Origin: Defluviitaleaceae bacterium
Lineage (GTDB): Bacteria; Bacillota; Clostridia; Lachnospirales; WRAX01
Assembly (NCBI GenBank): GCA_009785555.1
Contig: WQWB01000001.1
Location: 64,001-101,187 of the forward strand
Reading direction: 5' to 3'
DNA length: 37,187 bases
The position numbers and the translations under genes are program-made. How positions within the stretch are numbered: position 1 is the stretch's first letter; the number at the start of each line of letters is the position of its first letter. This document shows positions 15,536 to 21,870 of this stretch, piece after piece. Under the pieces are notes generated by a model that was not told the origin of the DNA, searched no databases, and saw only the letters and a program-made list of their open reading frames with translations.

Positions 15536-16051
15536 AATTCCCCTCCATCGGAGGGGTGGATGCGCCCGCCTTTTGGGCGCAGACGGGGTGGTTTTACCGA
15601 AGGGCTGGGTGAGCATACAGCATCTCCATCACACCTCGCAAATTATTTAAAACATCATTTGCAAGGACATGAATTACTGTTAATCCAAGTCCTTTGAAGT
15701 ATAAATCACGTTTTTTATCATATTCAACTTTATCGTTATGCGAATTTCCGTCAATTTCGATAACGACATTACAGTTTCCGCAGTAAAAGTCAACAATATA
15801 GTTGCCTATGATTTTTTGTCTGTCAAAATCGTATTGCTTAAATTTGCCTTTATGCAATTGTTGCCATAATAACACTTCACATAGATTTCCGGCTTTCCGC
15901 AGTTCTCTGGCGCGTTCGCGCAGATGTGGGTTGAAGGGGAGTGCTGTATAGTTTTTACGATTTCGCATGAGTTATTATCCTATTAGTTCCGCGCTTTATT
16001 CGACGGGAAACCACCCCGGCGCTCCGCGCCACCCCTCCTAAGAGGGGAATT
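15536..16051. mobile_element. Small element with inverted terminal repeats around a DUF559 nuclease gene
   Basis: The left end (15536-15594) and right end (16008-16051) are imperfect inverted repeats of each other: AATTCCCCTCC...GGAGGGGTGG...GGGGTGGTTT against AAACCACCCCGGCGC...CACCCCTCC...GAGGGGAATT. Each end folds into two hairpins (CCCCTCC/GGAGGGG and GCGCCC/GGGCGC on the left; CCCCTC/GAGGGG and GGCGC/GCGCC on the right). The only gene inside is the DUF559 protein, whose stop codon lies at the inner edge of the left repeat. No clear target-site duplication is visible. No transposase is encoded, so it either moves by its own nuclease or in trans. Confidence 0.7.
15594..15968 (-). CDS. DUF559 endonuclease-domain protein (Vsr-like PD-(D/E)XK fold)
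   Basis: A protein of 124 residues typical of DUF559: N-terminal LRERARELRKAGNLCEVLLWQQL, then DRQKIIGNYIVDFYCGNCNVVIEIDGNSHN, which carries the nuclease-like residues (Asp of IVDFY, Glu and Asp of VIEIDG, then H). The fold is that of very-short-patch-repair endonucleases, so it may nick or cut DNA. These genes are often found inside short palindromic elements, as here. The start is ATG 15968; no strong ribosome binding site is visible. It lies between hdrA and trxA and probably interrupted an older contact between them. Confidence 0.85.
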   Translation of the reverse strand: MRNRKNYTALPFNPHLRERARELRKAGNLCEVLLWQQLHKGKFKQYDFDRQKIIGNYIVDFYCGNCNVVIEIDGNSHNDKVEYDKKRDLYFKGLGLTVIHVLANDVLNNLRGVMEMLYAHPALR

Positions 16052-16143
16052 ATATTATATCTTCTGTTTTATAGCTACATCGTAAAAAATAGAATTACAA
16101 TTCATTAGCCAATTCACAAAAAGCATACAAAACTTCTTTATAA

Positions 16144-16172
16144 ACATTACCATATTCTACTGTTCTAGTCAA
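16144..16172 (-). promoter_or_regulatory. Promoter between hdrA and trxA, copy of the mvhD promoter
   Basis: TTGACT (16167-16172), 17-base spacer, TAATGT (16144-16149), starting 27 bases after the hdrA stop and reading toward trxA-grd. From three bases upstream of the -35 box to three bases past the -10 box it matches the promoter at 21738-21766 upstream of mvhD at all but four positions, all purine transitions. Outside that stretch similarity disappears. Confidence 0.7.
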
Positions 16173-16198
16173 GCCCTAAAAGAAATATTAACCATACT

Positions 16199-18157
16199 CT
16201 ACGGCTTGCAAATAGCTTCTATACCCGCCAAAATCTGCAGATTAGAGAATCCGCGTATGTCCATAGCACCGTTAGTACACGCAACGGCGCACGCGCCGCA
16301 ACCTTGGCAGATGGCCTCGTTTACGGCTGAGGTATTCCTGTCATCGTTTATTGAAATTGCTTGGTAGGGGCACATATGGACGCACGCGCCGCAGCCATTG
16401 CACAAAGTTTCATCCGACGATGAAACGCATGGATTACCAACGATTTCATCCTTGGATAATATACCGAGTGCCTTTATCGCCGCTGCGCCGGCCTGGGCGA
16501 CGGTTTCAGGTATATCCCTAGGGCCTTGGCATGCGCCGGCTAGGAGGATACCCGCCGTTGGGCTTTCAACCGGGCGGAGCTTAGGGTGTGCCTCAGTAAA
16601 GAACTTATTGGTGTCAACGCTTGCGGAGAGTACTTTACCAAGATTTTTTGCGTCCGATTTTGGCTCGGCCGATGTGGCCAGTACGACCATGCCGGCTTCT
16701 AATGTGATACTTTCGTTCTCAAGCATATCATATACGGCGACGCGTAAGACACCGTCCGCATTGACGATTTTGCCAGCTTGACCCTTAATGTACTTTACGC
16801 CGTAATTTTCCGCCGCTCGTCTGTAAAATTCGTCAAAGTTCTTGCCGGCCGTACGTACGTCTATATATAGCACAGTTACGTCCGTATCAGGGTATTTTTC
16901 CTTAATAAGCATTGCGTGCTTAGCTGTATACATGCAGCAGATTTTGGAACAGTATGGGTTGGAACGTTCGTCTAAACCACGTGAGCCGACACATTGGATA
17001 AAGACTACGCTGCGAGGTTTTTCACCATCCGATAAACGCTTCAACACACCGCCCGTCGGGCCTGCGGCGTTCATTAACCGCTCAAATTCAAGGGAGGTTA
17101 GCACGTCTTTCGATTCACCATATAAGTACTCACCATATTTATATGGCTTCATCGGGGAAAAGCCTGTCGCGACTATGATCACGCCGTAATCCCTCTCTAC
17201 GGTTTTATCTTCCTGTTCAAACTCAATCGCGTTAAGGTCGCAGACTTTGGCGCAGAGGCCGCATCCGCCGGCTTTTAACTTAATGCAGGCATTTTTATCA
17301 ATAACCGGTATATTGGGTACGGCTTGGGCAAATGGCGTATAGATGGCGGTACGGTTAGCTAACGCTTCATCGAATTCACTAGGTATTTTCTTTATCGGGC
17401 ATTTTTCCATGCAAACGCCGCAGCCTGTGCAGGTTTCTTCATCAACAAACCGGGCTTTTTTGCGAATTTTGACGGAGAAGGAGCCGATAAAGCCTGACAC
17501 TTCATCGACTTCGGAGTATGTGAAAATCTCAATATTTTTATGCCGCGCCGCGTCAACCATTTTTGGTGTTAGGATGCAGGCAGCGCAGTCCAGCGTGGGG
17601 AAGGTTTTGTCCAACTGCGCCATAACTCCGCCGATGCTGGGCGTTCTCTCCACGATATCAACTTTATATCCAGCCTCGGCGATGTCCAGCGCGGTCTGTA
17701 TACCCGCGATGCCGCCGCCGATAACCAGTGCCCGCTTCGTAACGCCGGACGTGCCGGGCGTGAGGGGCTTGTTTTTGTGGACTTTTGCGACTGCGGCGTT
17801 TGTAAGGCTTTCCGCTTTGGAGGTTGCTTCGTCCTTATTTGTGTGAACCCATGAGCAATGTTCGCGTATGTTGGCGATTTCGGCCATGTATGGGTTGATG
17901 CCAGCTTCAGCGGCGGCGGCGCGGAAAGTGGCTTCGTGCATGGATGGCGAACAGGCCGCAATAGCGATGCCGGTGAGGTTATGCTCTTTTATAGCGTCGC
18001 GTACGATCTTCTGCCCGGCCTCGGAGCAAAGGTATGGGTAATCGCATGAGAAGGCAACGCCGGGCATGTCTCCGGCTTGGTCCGCCAATCCTTTGACATC
18101 AACCGTCGCCGCTATATTTGTGCCGCAATGGCAAACGAATACGCCGATTTTTTCCAT
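16199..18157 (-). CDS. hdrA: HdrA-like iron-sulfur flavoprotein (heterodisulfide reductase subunit A family)
   Basis: HdrA carries the FAD that splits electron pairs in flavin-based electron bifurcation and passes them through many Fe-S clusters. This 652-residue protein is full length. In order: the N-terminal HdrA domain (GVFVCHCGTN), FAD-binding GGGIAG (147-152) in a thioredoxin-reductase-like fold, the HdrA-type cysteines (CAAC at 191-194), a ferredoxin motif C243-x2-C-x2-C-x3-C253, further cysteines at 292-306 and 403-408, and a C-terminal double ferredoxin (C586...C596, C617...C627). Start ATG 18157 follows AAGGATAAATTACC. It is encoded with hdrC, but no hdrB or hydrogenase large subunit is in the window. 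Electron partners are inferred only. Confidence 0.93.
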   Translation of the reverse strand: MEKIGVFVCHCGTNIAATVDVKGLADQAGDMPGVAFSCDYPYLCSEAGQKIVRDAIKEHNLTGIAIAACSPSMHEATFRAAAAEAGINPYMAEIANIREHCSWVHTNKDEATSKAESLTNAAVAKVHKNKPLTPGTSGVTKRALVIGGGIAGIQTALDIAEAGYKVDIVERTPSIGGVMAQLDKTFPTLDCAACILTPKMVDAARHKNIEIFTYSEVDEVSGFIGSFSVKIRKKARFVDEETCTGCGVCMEKCPIKKIPSEFDEALANRTAIYTPFAQAVPNIPVIDKNACIKLKAGGCGLCAKVCDLNAIEFEQEDKTVERDYGVIIVATGFSPMKPYKYGEYLYGESKDVLTSLEFERLMNAAGPTGGVLKRLSDGEKPRSVVFIQCVGSRGLDERSNPYCSKICCMYTAKHAMLIKEKYPDTDVTVLYIDVRTAGKNFDEFYRRAAENYGVKYIKGQAGKIVNADGVLRVAVYDMLENESITLEAGMVVLATSAEPKSDAKNLGKVLSASVDTNKFFTEAHPKLRPVESPTAGILLAGACQGPRDIPETVAQAGAAAIKALGILSKDEIVGNPCVSSSDETLCNGCGACVHMCPYQAISINDDRNTSAVNEAICQGCGACAVACTNGAMDIRGFSNLQILAGIEAICKP

Positions 18158-18204
18158 GGTAATTTATCCTTATCATTAATAGTTACAGAGGAATTACTTT
18201 GAAA

Positions 18205-18243
18205 TAACTACGCATGTAGTTATTCTACGAACATTCCGCTATA
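18205..18243. repeat. Hairpin TAACTAC-GCAT-GTAGTTA and shared motif between hdrC and hdrA
   Basis: A 7-bp perfect hairpin (18205-18222) is followed by TACGAACATTCCGCTATA (18226-18243). The same 18-mer with one difference occurs at 24337-24354, inside another small inverted-repeat element. This region and the repeat at 18254 fill the 157-base gap between hdrC and hdrA. Confidence 0.4.
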
Positions 18244-18253
18244 TTACATTTTT

Positions 18254-18314
18254 CGTAGGGGCGAACTTTGTTCGCAAGGCAGCCAGGGTTTGGCGCACAC
18301 AGCACACCCCTACG
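18254..18314. repeat. 61-base palindromic intergenic repeat (family A) at the hdrC stop
   Basis: It is bounded by CGTAGGGG and CCCCTACG (perfect 8-bp inverted ends) and contains GCGAACTTTGTTCGC, a perfect hairpin, and GGCGCACACAGCACACC. It ends on the base before the hdrC stop codon. This is the most complete copy of the family also seen at 9080, 11286 and 12640. Confidence 0.65.
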
Positions 18315-18671
18315 TTACCTATACTTTCTCATCGCCGCAACGATAAGCTGCTGTGGGATGTTTTCGTCATTCAAAATTAGATTAGGCACATCGTCTTGGC
18401 TCATTATTTCACCGCCTATTTTACGAAGCACTGCGAGCCGCGCCTCATTAATAACCGCTACCGGCCCAACGCCGCGCGGGCAACGCGCCGCACAGGTGTA
18501 ACACGATAAACAGTTGCGTATCGTGTTGGAGGAAGCGCATTCTTCCGTCCGCTTTTCGTTTGTGTATTTAACGAACTTGTGGGGCGGCACGTCCATAATT
18601 CCGCGCGCAGGGCAGGAGGCCGAGCAACGCCCACAGGCCATGCACTGTATAGGTTTTGTTTTAATCGACAA
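18315..18671 (-). CDS. hdrC: HdrC-like 4Fe-4S protein (heterodisulfide reductase subunit C family)
   Basis: HdrC-type proteins carry two [4Fe-4S] clusters and link HdrA to a disulfide-reducing partner. This one is about 118 residues, with two cysteine sets: CMACGRCSASCP near the N-terminus and CLSCYTCAARCP in the middle. That is the normal arrangement. Both candidate starts are TTG; the one at 18671 is preferred because AAGGAG lies eight bases before it, while the TTG at 18677 is only two bases from it. The start overlaps the queT stop, so translation is coupled. It is followed by hdrA. HdrB, the usual third subunit, is absent here. Confidence 0.88.
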   Translation of the reverse strand: MSIKTKPIQCMACGRCSASCPARGIMDVPPHKFVKYTNEKRTEECASSNTIRNCLSCYTCAARCPRGVGPVAVINEARLAVLRKIGGEIMSQDDVPNLILNDENIPQQLIVAAMRKYR

Positions 18672-18673
18672 TA

Positions 18674-19237
18674 TCAAAACTCCTTCAAAAACTTCATAAG
18701 TCTCTCGTTTTTCATAAGTTCACAAAACAGCGGGACGCCGATGACGACGCAGACGACAAACTGGCCGACCATAACGGACAGCGTAAACGCAAGGAAGCGC
18801 ACGAAGTATACTTCTGTGTCCGCAAAGCCGAAGGGCAGGCCGAAATCCGTAAGGAACGTAAGCATAAGCCCGACGATAATGCCGCTGAAAATCACCGGCC
18901 AAATGGCGGAAACAAGCAACCCAACACGAGGCGCGTTGCCTAGTATTTTGCGCGTACCGACGATAAAAACTACTGCTAACCCTGTGGATGCCGTACCTAT
19001 CAGCCAATCGAAAGGGATGGGTGATATAATATTTGATAGAAGCACCCCTAAAACCACGCCCGGCGCAAACGCTGGGTTTACGAACACCAGCAGGTTCAAT
19101 ACCTCGGCGATGCGGAACTGTACGCCGACGTATGACATATGGTACGCCAGGAGCGTGATTACAAAGTACACCGCCGCCACGAAGCCGGTTAGAACTAGAC
19201 GCCTTACAAATTTTGTGTTTTGTGTTGCATTTTTCAT
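18674..19237 (-). CDS. queT: QueT-type membrane protein (ECF transporter S component, queuosine precursor)
   Basis: QueT is the substrate-binding membrane subunit of an energy-coupling-factor transporter thought to import a queuosine precursor. This protein has 187 residues and about five to six hydrophobic segments. The family stretch is clear: YVGVQFRIAEVLNLLVFVNP, then FAPGVVLGVLLSNIISPIPFDWLIGTA. The start ATG 19237 (MKNATQNTK) is chosen over an upstream ATG because AGGAGGAG lies nine bases before it. A preQ1-I-like riboswitch lies 70 bases upstream, which supports the assignment strongly. hdrC and hdrA follow with overlap, so they probably share its transcript. Confidence 0.9.
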   Translation of the reverse strand: MKNATQNTKFVRRLVLTGFVAAVYFVITLLAYHMSYVGVQFRIAEVLNLLVFVNPAFAPGVVLGVLLSNIISPIPFDWLIGTASTGLAVVFIVGTRKILGNAPRVGLLVSAIWPVIFSGIIVGLMLTFLTDFGLPFGFADTEVYFVRFLAFTLSVMVGQFVVCVVIGVPLFCELMKNERLMKFLKEF

Positions 19238-19239
19238 TG

Positions 19240-19275
19240 TGTGTCTCCTCCTAGTATGTAACAGGCCGAGACACA
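19240..19275 (-). promoter_or_regulatory. Hairpin holding the queT ribosome binding site
   Basis: On the RNA, UGUGUCUC (19268-19275) pairs perfectly with GAGACACA (19240-19247). The 20-base loop contains AGGAG of the ribosome binding site, and the rest of it (GAG) is inside the stem. The structure ends two bases before the start codon. A further hairpin ACACCC/GGGTGT (about 19284-19303) lies between it and the riboswitch and could act as an alternative partner. Confidence 0.5.
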
Positions 19276-19307
19276 TGCAAACACACCCGGTATATTGGGT
19301 GTAGAAG

Positions 19308-19348
19308 CTCCGTAGTTTTATTTAACGACAGGATGGTCTCGAACTGTC
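19308..19348 (-). ncRNA. preQ1-I riboswitch aptamer upstream of queT
   Basis: The minus-strand sequence forms P1 GACAG (19344-19348) with CUGUC (19327-19331), separated by the 12-base loop UUCGAGACCAUC and followed by the A-rich tail GUUAAAUAAAACUACGGAG. This matches the class I preQ1 aptamer layout, 5-bp stem, UUC/UCG-beginning loop, ligand-recognising cytosine as the last loop base (19332), and an A-rich strand ending in ACUA. Identification was by eye. The second stem (P2) is weak: GA(G) with CU and a possible CG pair. It starts a few bases after the expected transcription start. Control of a queuosine-precursor transporter gene is the known role. Confidence 0.75.
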
Positions 19349-19361
19349 TATTTAATTTGAA

Positions 19362-19367
19362 ATTATA
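19362..19367 (-). promoter_or_regulatory. -10 box (TATAAT) of the queT-hdrC-hdrA transcript
   Basis: A perfect TATAAT lies 14 bases before the riboswitch, placing the transcription start almost at the first base of the aptamer, as usual for preQ1-I. No good -35 box is seen at 17 bases. It follows the terminator hairpin of the MerR gene. Confidence 0.55.
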
Positions 19368-19381
19368 AATAATCCATAATA

Positions 19382-19405
19382 GGGACGACCGCCCTCGGCC
19401 GTCCC
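19382..19405 (-). terminator. Hairpin terminator after the MerR gene
   Basis: GGGACG-G-CCG pairs with CGG-U-CGUCCC on the minus-strand RNA, giving a 10-bp stem (one G-U pair) with a four-base loop, 19 bases after the stop. The following UAUUAUGGAUUAUUU is only moderately U-rich. Confidence 0.6.
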
Positions 19406-19423
19406 GCAAGTAAAGTTTATTAT

Positions 19424-20335
19424 TTACTTCTTTCTTACCGGGAACAGAATAGGTATAAGCGGGCCGGAAGTGCCTTCACAATCAATGTGTTCTTCAAGGC
19501 CGGGGTTCTTTTCGCCGTCCCATTCCCACTCCCATTCCTTATTGTTACACAACTCATGCACCCTTTTCCAACCTGACCCCGGGCCGCCTTCATCTGGAAC
19601 AACGGCATACAAGCCACCCGGAAGTTTCTTTTCGTACAATGGATTTGGAATAACGATGCCTTCCGGGATAGTGGCGCAATAACCGAAACCGTACGGGTTA
19701 TCGCCTGAAGGATAAGGTTCGGTATTAAAGCCGAATATCCGCATTGTGCCTTCCAGACTATTCTTAACAATCCAATCCTTCACCATACCATATGCTTCGT
19801 CTTCCGGTTCCGTACCTACGCAGTGATACGCAACTGTCCGCATTGGCGGCAGCTTAATAATTTTAATGTCATCATACATGTTCTTGCTCTTTACGTTTTC
19901 CATTGAAAACCCTCCCTTTAATTTAGAAACAACGTGTTTTCTCCTTTCTAACGCAACAGGGAGCAATATGCCTTCTAATGATAACAAGGTTAATTGCGGT
20001 TCGGATTTTATTTCGGCAATGATTTCGGATATCACCGATTTCAATATGTCGAGATCATCACGTGTTTTCTCAAGTTTTGACAAGCGTTTTTGTAAAACAT
20101 GACATAATGAATCAACAGTCTTGTTGTCTAAAACCTCTTTTATGTCACGAATTGACAAATCAAGGCGGCGCAATAACTCTGTTACACGTATGTTTTGTAA
20201 TGCATGTTCGTCATACATCCGCCAACCGGATTGAACATCCCTGACGCTTTTAAAAAGCCCCACCGCTTCCCAATAACGCAGGGTGCGGCTGGTGATGCCC
20301 GTATCTATTGAAACCTTGTTAATCGCTGTATACAT
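19424..20335 (-). CDS. MerR-family regulator with GyrI-like effector domain (BmrR type)
   Basis: A transcription factor of 303 residues. Residues 1-70 are a MerR winged-helix DNA-binding domain (YTAINKVSIDTGITSRTLRYWEAVGLF), followed by a coiled coil (about 75-115) that dimerises. The C-terminal half (from about 150: DIKIIKLPPMRTVAYHCVGTEPEDE) is a GyrI/BmrR-like domain that binds bulky, often cationic, molecules. Proteins of this build activate multidrug-export genes, but no efflux gene is adjacent. Start ATG 20335 follows AAAGGAGGATTATAGAT. Its own promoter has the 19-base spacer characteristic of MerR control, so it probably regulates itself. Confidence 0.9.
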   Translation of the reverse strand: MYTAINKVSIDTGITSRTLRYWEAVGLFKSVRDVQSGWRMYDEHALQNIRVTELLRRLDLSIRDIKEVLDNKTVDSLCHVLQKRLSKLEKTRDDLDILKSVISEIIAEIKSEPQLTLLSLEGILLPVALERRKHVVSKLKGGFSMENVKSKNMYDDIKIIKLPPMRTVAYHCVGTEPEDEAYGMVKDWIVKNSLEGTMRIFGFNTEPYPSGDNPYGFGYCATIPEGIVIPNPLYEKKLPGGLYAVVPDEGGPGSGWKRVHELCNNKEWEWEWDGEKNPGLEEHIDCEGTSGPLIPILFPVRKK

Positions 20336-20362
20336 ATCTATAATCCTCCTTTCATTCCTGTT

Positions 20363-20421
20363 TTCTCTTAGAGAAGGAACTCACAAGAAGATTCTATCAA
20401 ATGACATCGCGTCAATTGCAA
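20363..20421 (-). promoter_or_regulatory. MerR-type promoter with dyad operator upstream of the MerR gene
   Basis: TTGCAA (20416-20421) and TAGAAT (20391-20396) are separated by 19 bases, two more than usual, as in MerR-activated promoters. The spacer contains a dyad TGAC-GCGAT-GTCA (20402-20414). A second palindrome TTCTC-TAA-GAGAA (20363-20375) lies in the leader and may be another operator. Confidence 0.6.
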
Positions 20422-20498
20422 GGGGTTTTGTAAATATATTTTGTTAATTATTGTGTATGAATTTTCTGCGCTGTAATTTATTAAATTACTAATAACCC

Positions 20499-21236
20499 TT
20501 ATCTACGCCGGCCTTTTGCAATAAGGATAAGCCTAATAAGCGTAATAACCGCCGTAATCGTCGCAGCAATGTACGTCCACGCGGCGGCGGAGAGGACGCG
20601 CCCCGCGCCGTGTATCTCGTCCGGTGTCAATATCCCGCGCGATTCTAGTATGCCTAATGCCCTGCCGCTTGCGTTAAACTCTACGGGTAAGGTGATAAGC
20701 TGTAAAATCACGACTACGGAAAACATCACCAACCCAGCGTTTATAAAAAAATCACCAAGGTGGAATAATGCGTCCGAAGCAAGGAAAAACAAACCAAGCA
20801 AAACGATTGGAATCGCCATGCGTGAGCCAAACGACGCGATGCCGACGAAGCGTTGGCGGGCGGCTAATGGGGCGTAACCCTCCATATGCTGGATGGCGTG
20901 CGCCGCCTCATGAGCGGCGATGCCTATGGAGCTAAGGCTCTTGCCGTTATATACGTTGCGGGAGAGACGTATTGTCTCCGAGCGCGGGTCGTAATGATCC
21001 GTCAGGGTGCCGTCAATCTCCTCTATCTCCATGCCGAATACGCCGGACGCCTCTAACAGCTCCTTTGCCACTTCCGCGCCAGTAAGGCCTTTTTCGTTAT
21101 CTACTTCATTATACTTCCTATAAGTGGAATGAACCTTTGCCTGTGCAAACATAGTAAAGAACATAGCTACTATTGCCGCGCCAAAGGTTATCCAATACCA
21201 CCATTCCCAACTAAGCCCCGCAAATGAAAAATCCAT
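20499..21236 (-). CDS. Membrane zinc metallopeptidase, YugP family
   Basis: A 245-residue integral membrane protein. It has one N-terminal membrane segment (about 12-32), a soluble part with the zinc motif HEAAH (109-113, in GIAAHEAAHAIQHMEGY), and three C-terminal hydrophobic segments (about 132-155, 160-185 and 222-240). That order is the YugP pattern. Substrates are unknown. Start ATG 21236 follows AAAAGGAGATTTAAAACT. It is preceded by DUF378 with a strong terminator between, so it has its own transcript, though no clear promoter was found in the 90 bases between. Confidence 0.9.
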   Translation of the reverse strand: MDFSFAGLSWEWWYWITFGAAIVAMFFTMFAQAKVHSTYRKYNEVDNEKGLTGAEVAKELLEASGVFGMEIEEIDGTLTDHYDPRSETIRLSRNVYNGKSLSSIGIAAHEAAHAIQHMEGYAPLAARQRFVGIASFGSRMAIPIVLLGLFFLASDALFHLGDFFINAGLVMFSVVVILQLITLPVEFNASGRALGILESRGILTPDEIHGAGRVLSAAAWTYIAATITAVITLIRLILIAKGRRR

Positions 21237-21327
21237 AGTTTTAAATCTCCTTTTATATTATTTCATATCGTATTCGTATTTAATTGCAGTCCAGTCCAGT
21301 ATCATCTACTATTATAACACAAAAAGA

Positions 21328-21358
21328 AACTCTTCACAATTAATTTTTGTGAAGAGTT
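21328..21358 (-). terminator. Rho-independent terminator after the DUF378 gene
   Basis: A 12-bp perfect stem AACTCTTCACAA/TTGTGAAGAGTT with a seven-base loop is followed on the minus strand by TCTTTTTG. The other strand also has a T-rich tail, so it could act both ways. It lies 25 bases after the stop of the gene. Confidence 0.88.
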
Positions 21359-21383
21359 AAATTTTTCTTTATTTGTATATTGT

Positions 21384-21629
21384 TTATTCGTGTATTCTTT
21401 CTCTGTGACCACGTCTGTCGGTATCTTCAATGCGGCCATAAAGCGTCAATGCCCATAAACCTGATAAACCGACCAACGCATATATAATACGGCTTAGAAC
21501 GGAATCTACGCCGCCAAAAAGTGTTGCTATAAGGTCAAAGCGGAAAAATCCGACCAAACCCCAATTTATCGCACCGATGATGATAAGCGTTAAAGCTGTC
21601 CAATCAATCGGCCTCATTCTTACTCTCAT
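21384..21629 (-). CDS. DUF378 small membrane protein
   Basis: An 81-residue protein with two membrane segments (about 9-28 and 44-63). The DUF378 signature is visible: DWTALTLIIIGAINWGLVGFFRFDLIATLFGG and SRIIYALVGLSGLW. The charged tail (EDTDRRGHRERIHE) is likely cytoplasmic. Function is unknown; such proteins are common in Firmicutes, often near envelope genes. Start ATG 21629 follows AAGAGGAGGAAACATA. It is single, transcribed away from mvhD, and ended by a strong terminator. Confidence 0.88.
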   Translation of the reverse strand: MRVRMRPIDWTALTLIIIGAINWGLVGFFRFDLIATLFGGVDSVLSRIIYALVGLSGLWALTLYGRIEDTDRRGHRERIHE

Positions 21630-21737
21630 TATGTTTCCTCCTCTTTTTTACTTATAAGATGCTTATTGCATTAAACACGTTAAAGCAATATTAATTTCCC
21701 CTGTTTTACGAAAAATATGTATTGGTAGAATTGGGGC

Positions 21738-21766
21738 TTGACTGGAACAATGGAATATGATAATGT
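21738..21766 (+). promoter_or_regulatory. Promoter upstream of mvhD, twin of the trxA/grd-side promoter
   Basis: TTGACT (21738-21743), 17-base spacer, TAATGT (21761-21766), about 105 bases before the mvhD ATG. GGGCTTGACT precedes and TTTA follows as in the copy at 16144-16172. Only four purine transitions separate the two over about 36 bases. Confidence 0.7.
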
Positions 21767-21785
21767 TTAAATGAAAATAATAAAT

Positions 21786-21815
21786 TTGATGAAAATATTT
21801 TAGTTGTGATAGTAT
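21786..21815 (+). promoter_or_regulatory. Second promoter upstream of mvhD (extended -10)
   Basis: TTGATG (21786-21791), 18-base spacer, TAGTAT (21810-21815) preceded by TGA, i.e. an extended -10. It would start transcription about 50 bases before the mvhD ATG. Confidence 0.45.
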
Positions 21816-21870
21816 GGAATAAAAAGTAATTAAAATAAAAGAGAATATCATTAGGATATGGTGATGTAGT

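Noticed and set aside
16199-18671. Complete HdrABC with hydrogenase
   Set aside because: Only HdrA and HdrC (and a distant MvhD) are encoded; no CCG-domain HdrB or NiFe hydrogenase subunits were found, so a full complex was not annotated.
21663-21851. 62-codon minus-strand frame between DUF378 and mvhD
   Set aside because: Phe/Ile/His-rich translation of AT-rich promoter DNA, no ribosome binding site, and it overlaps the mvhD promoters.
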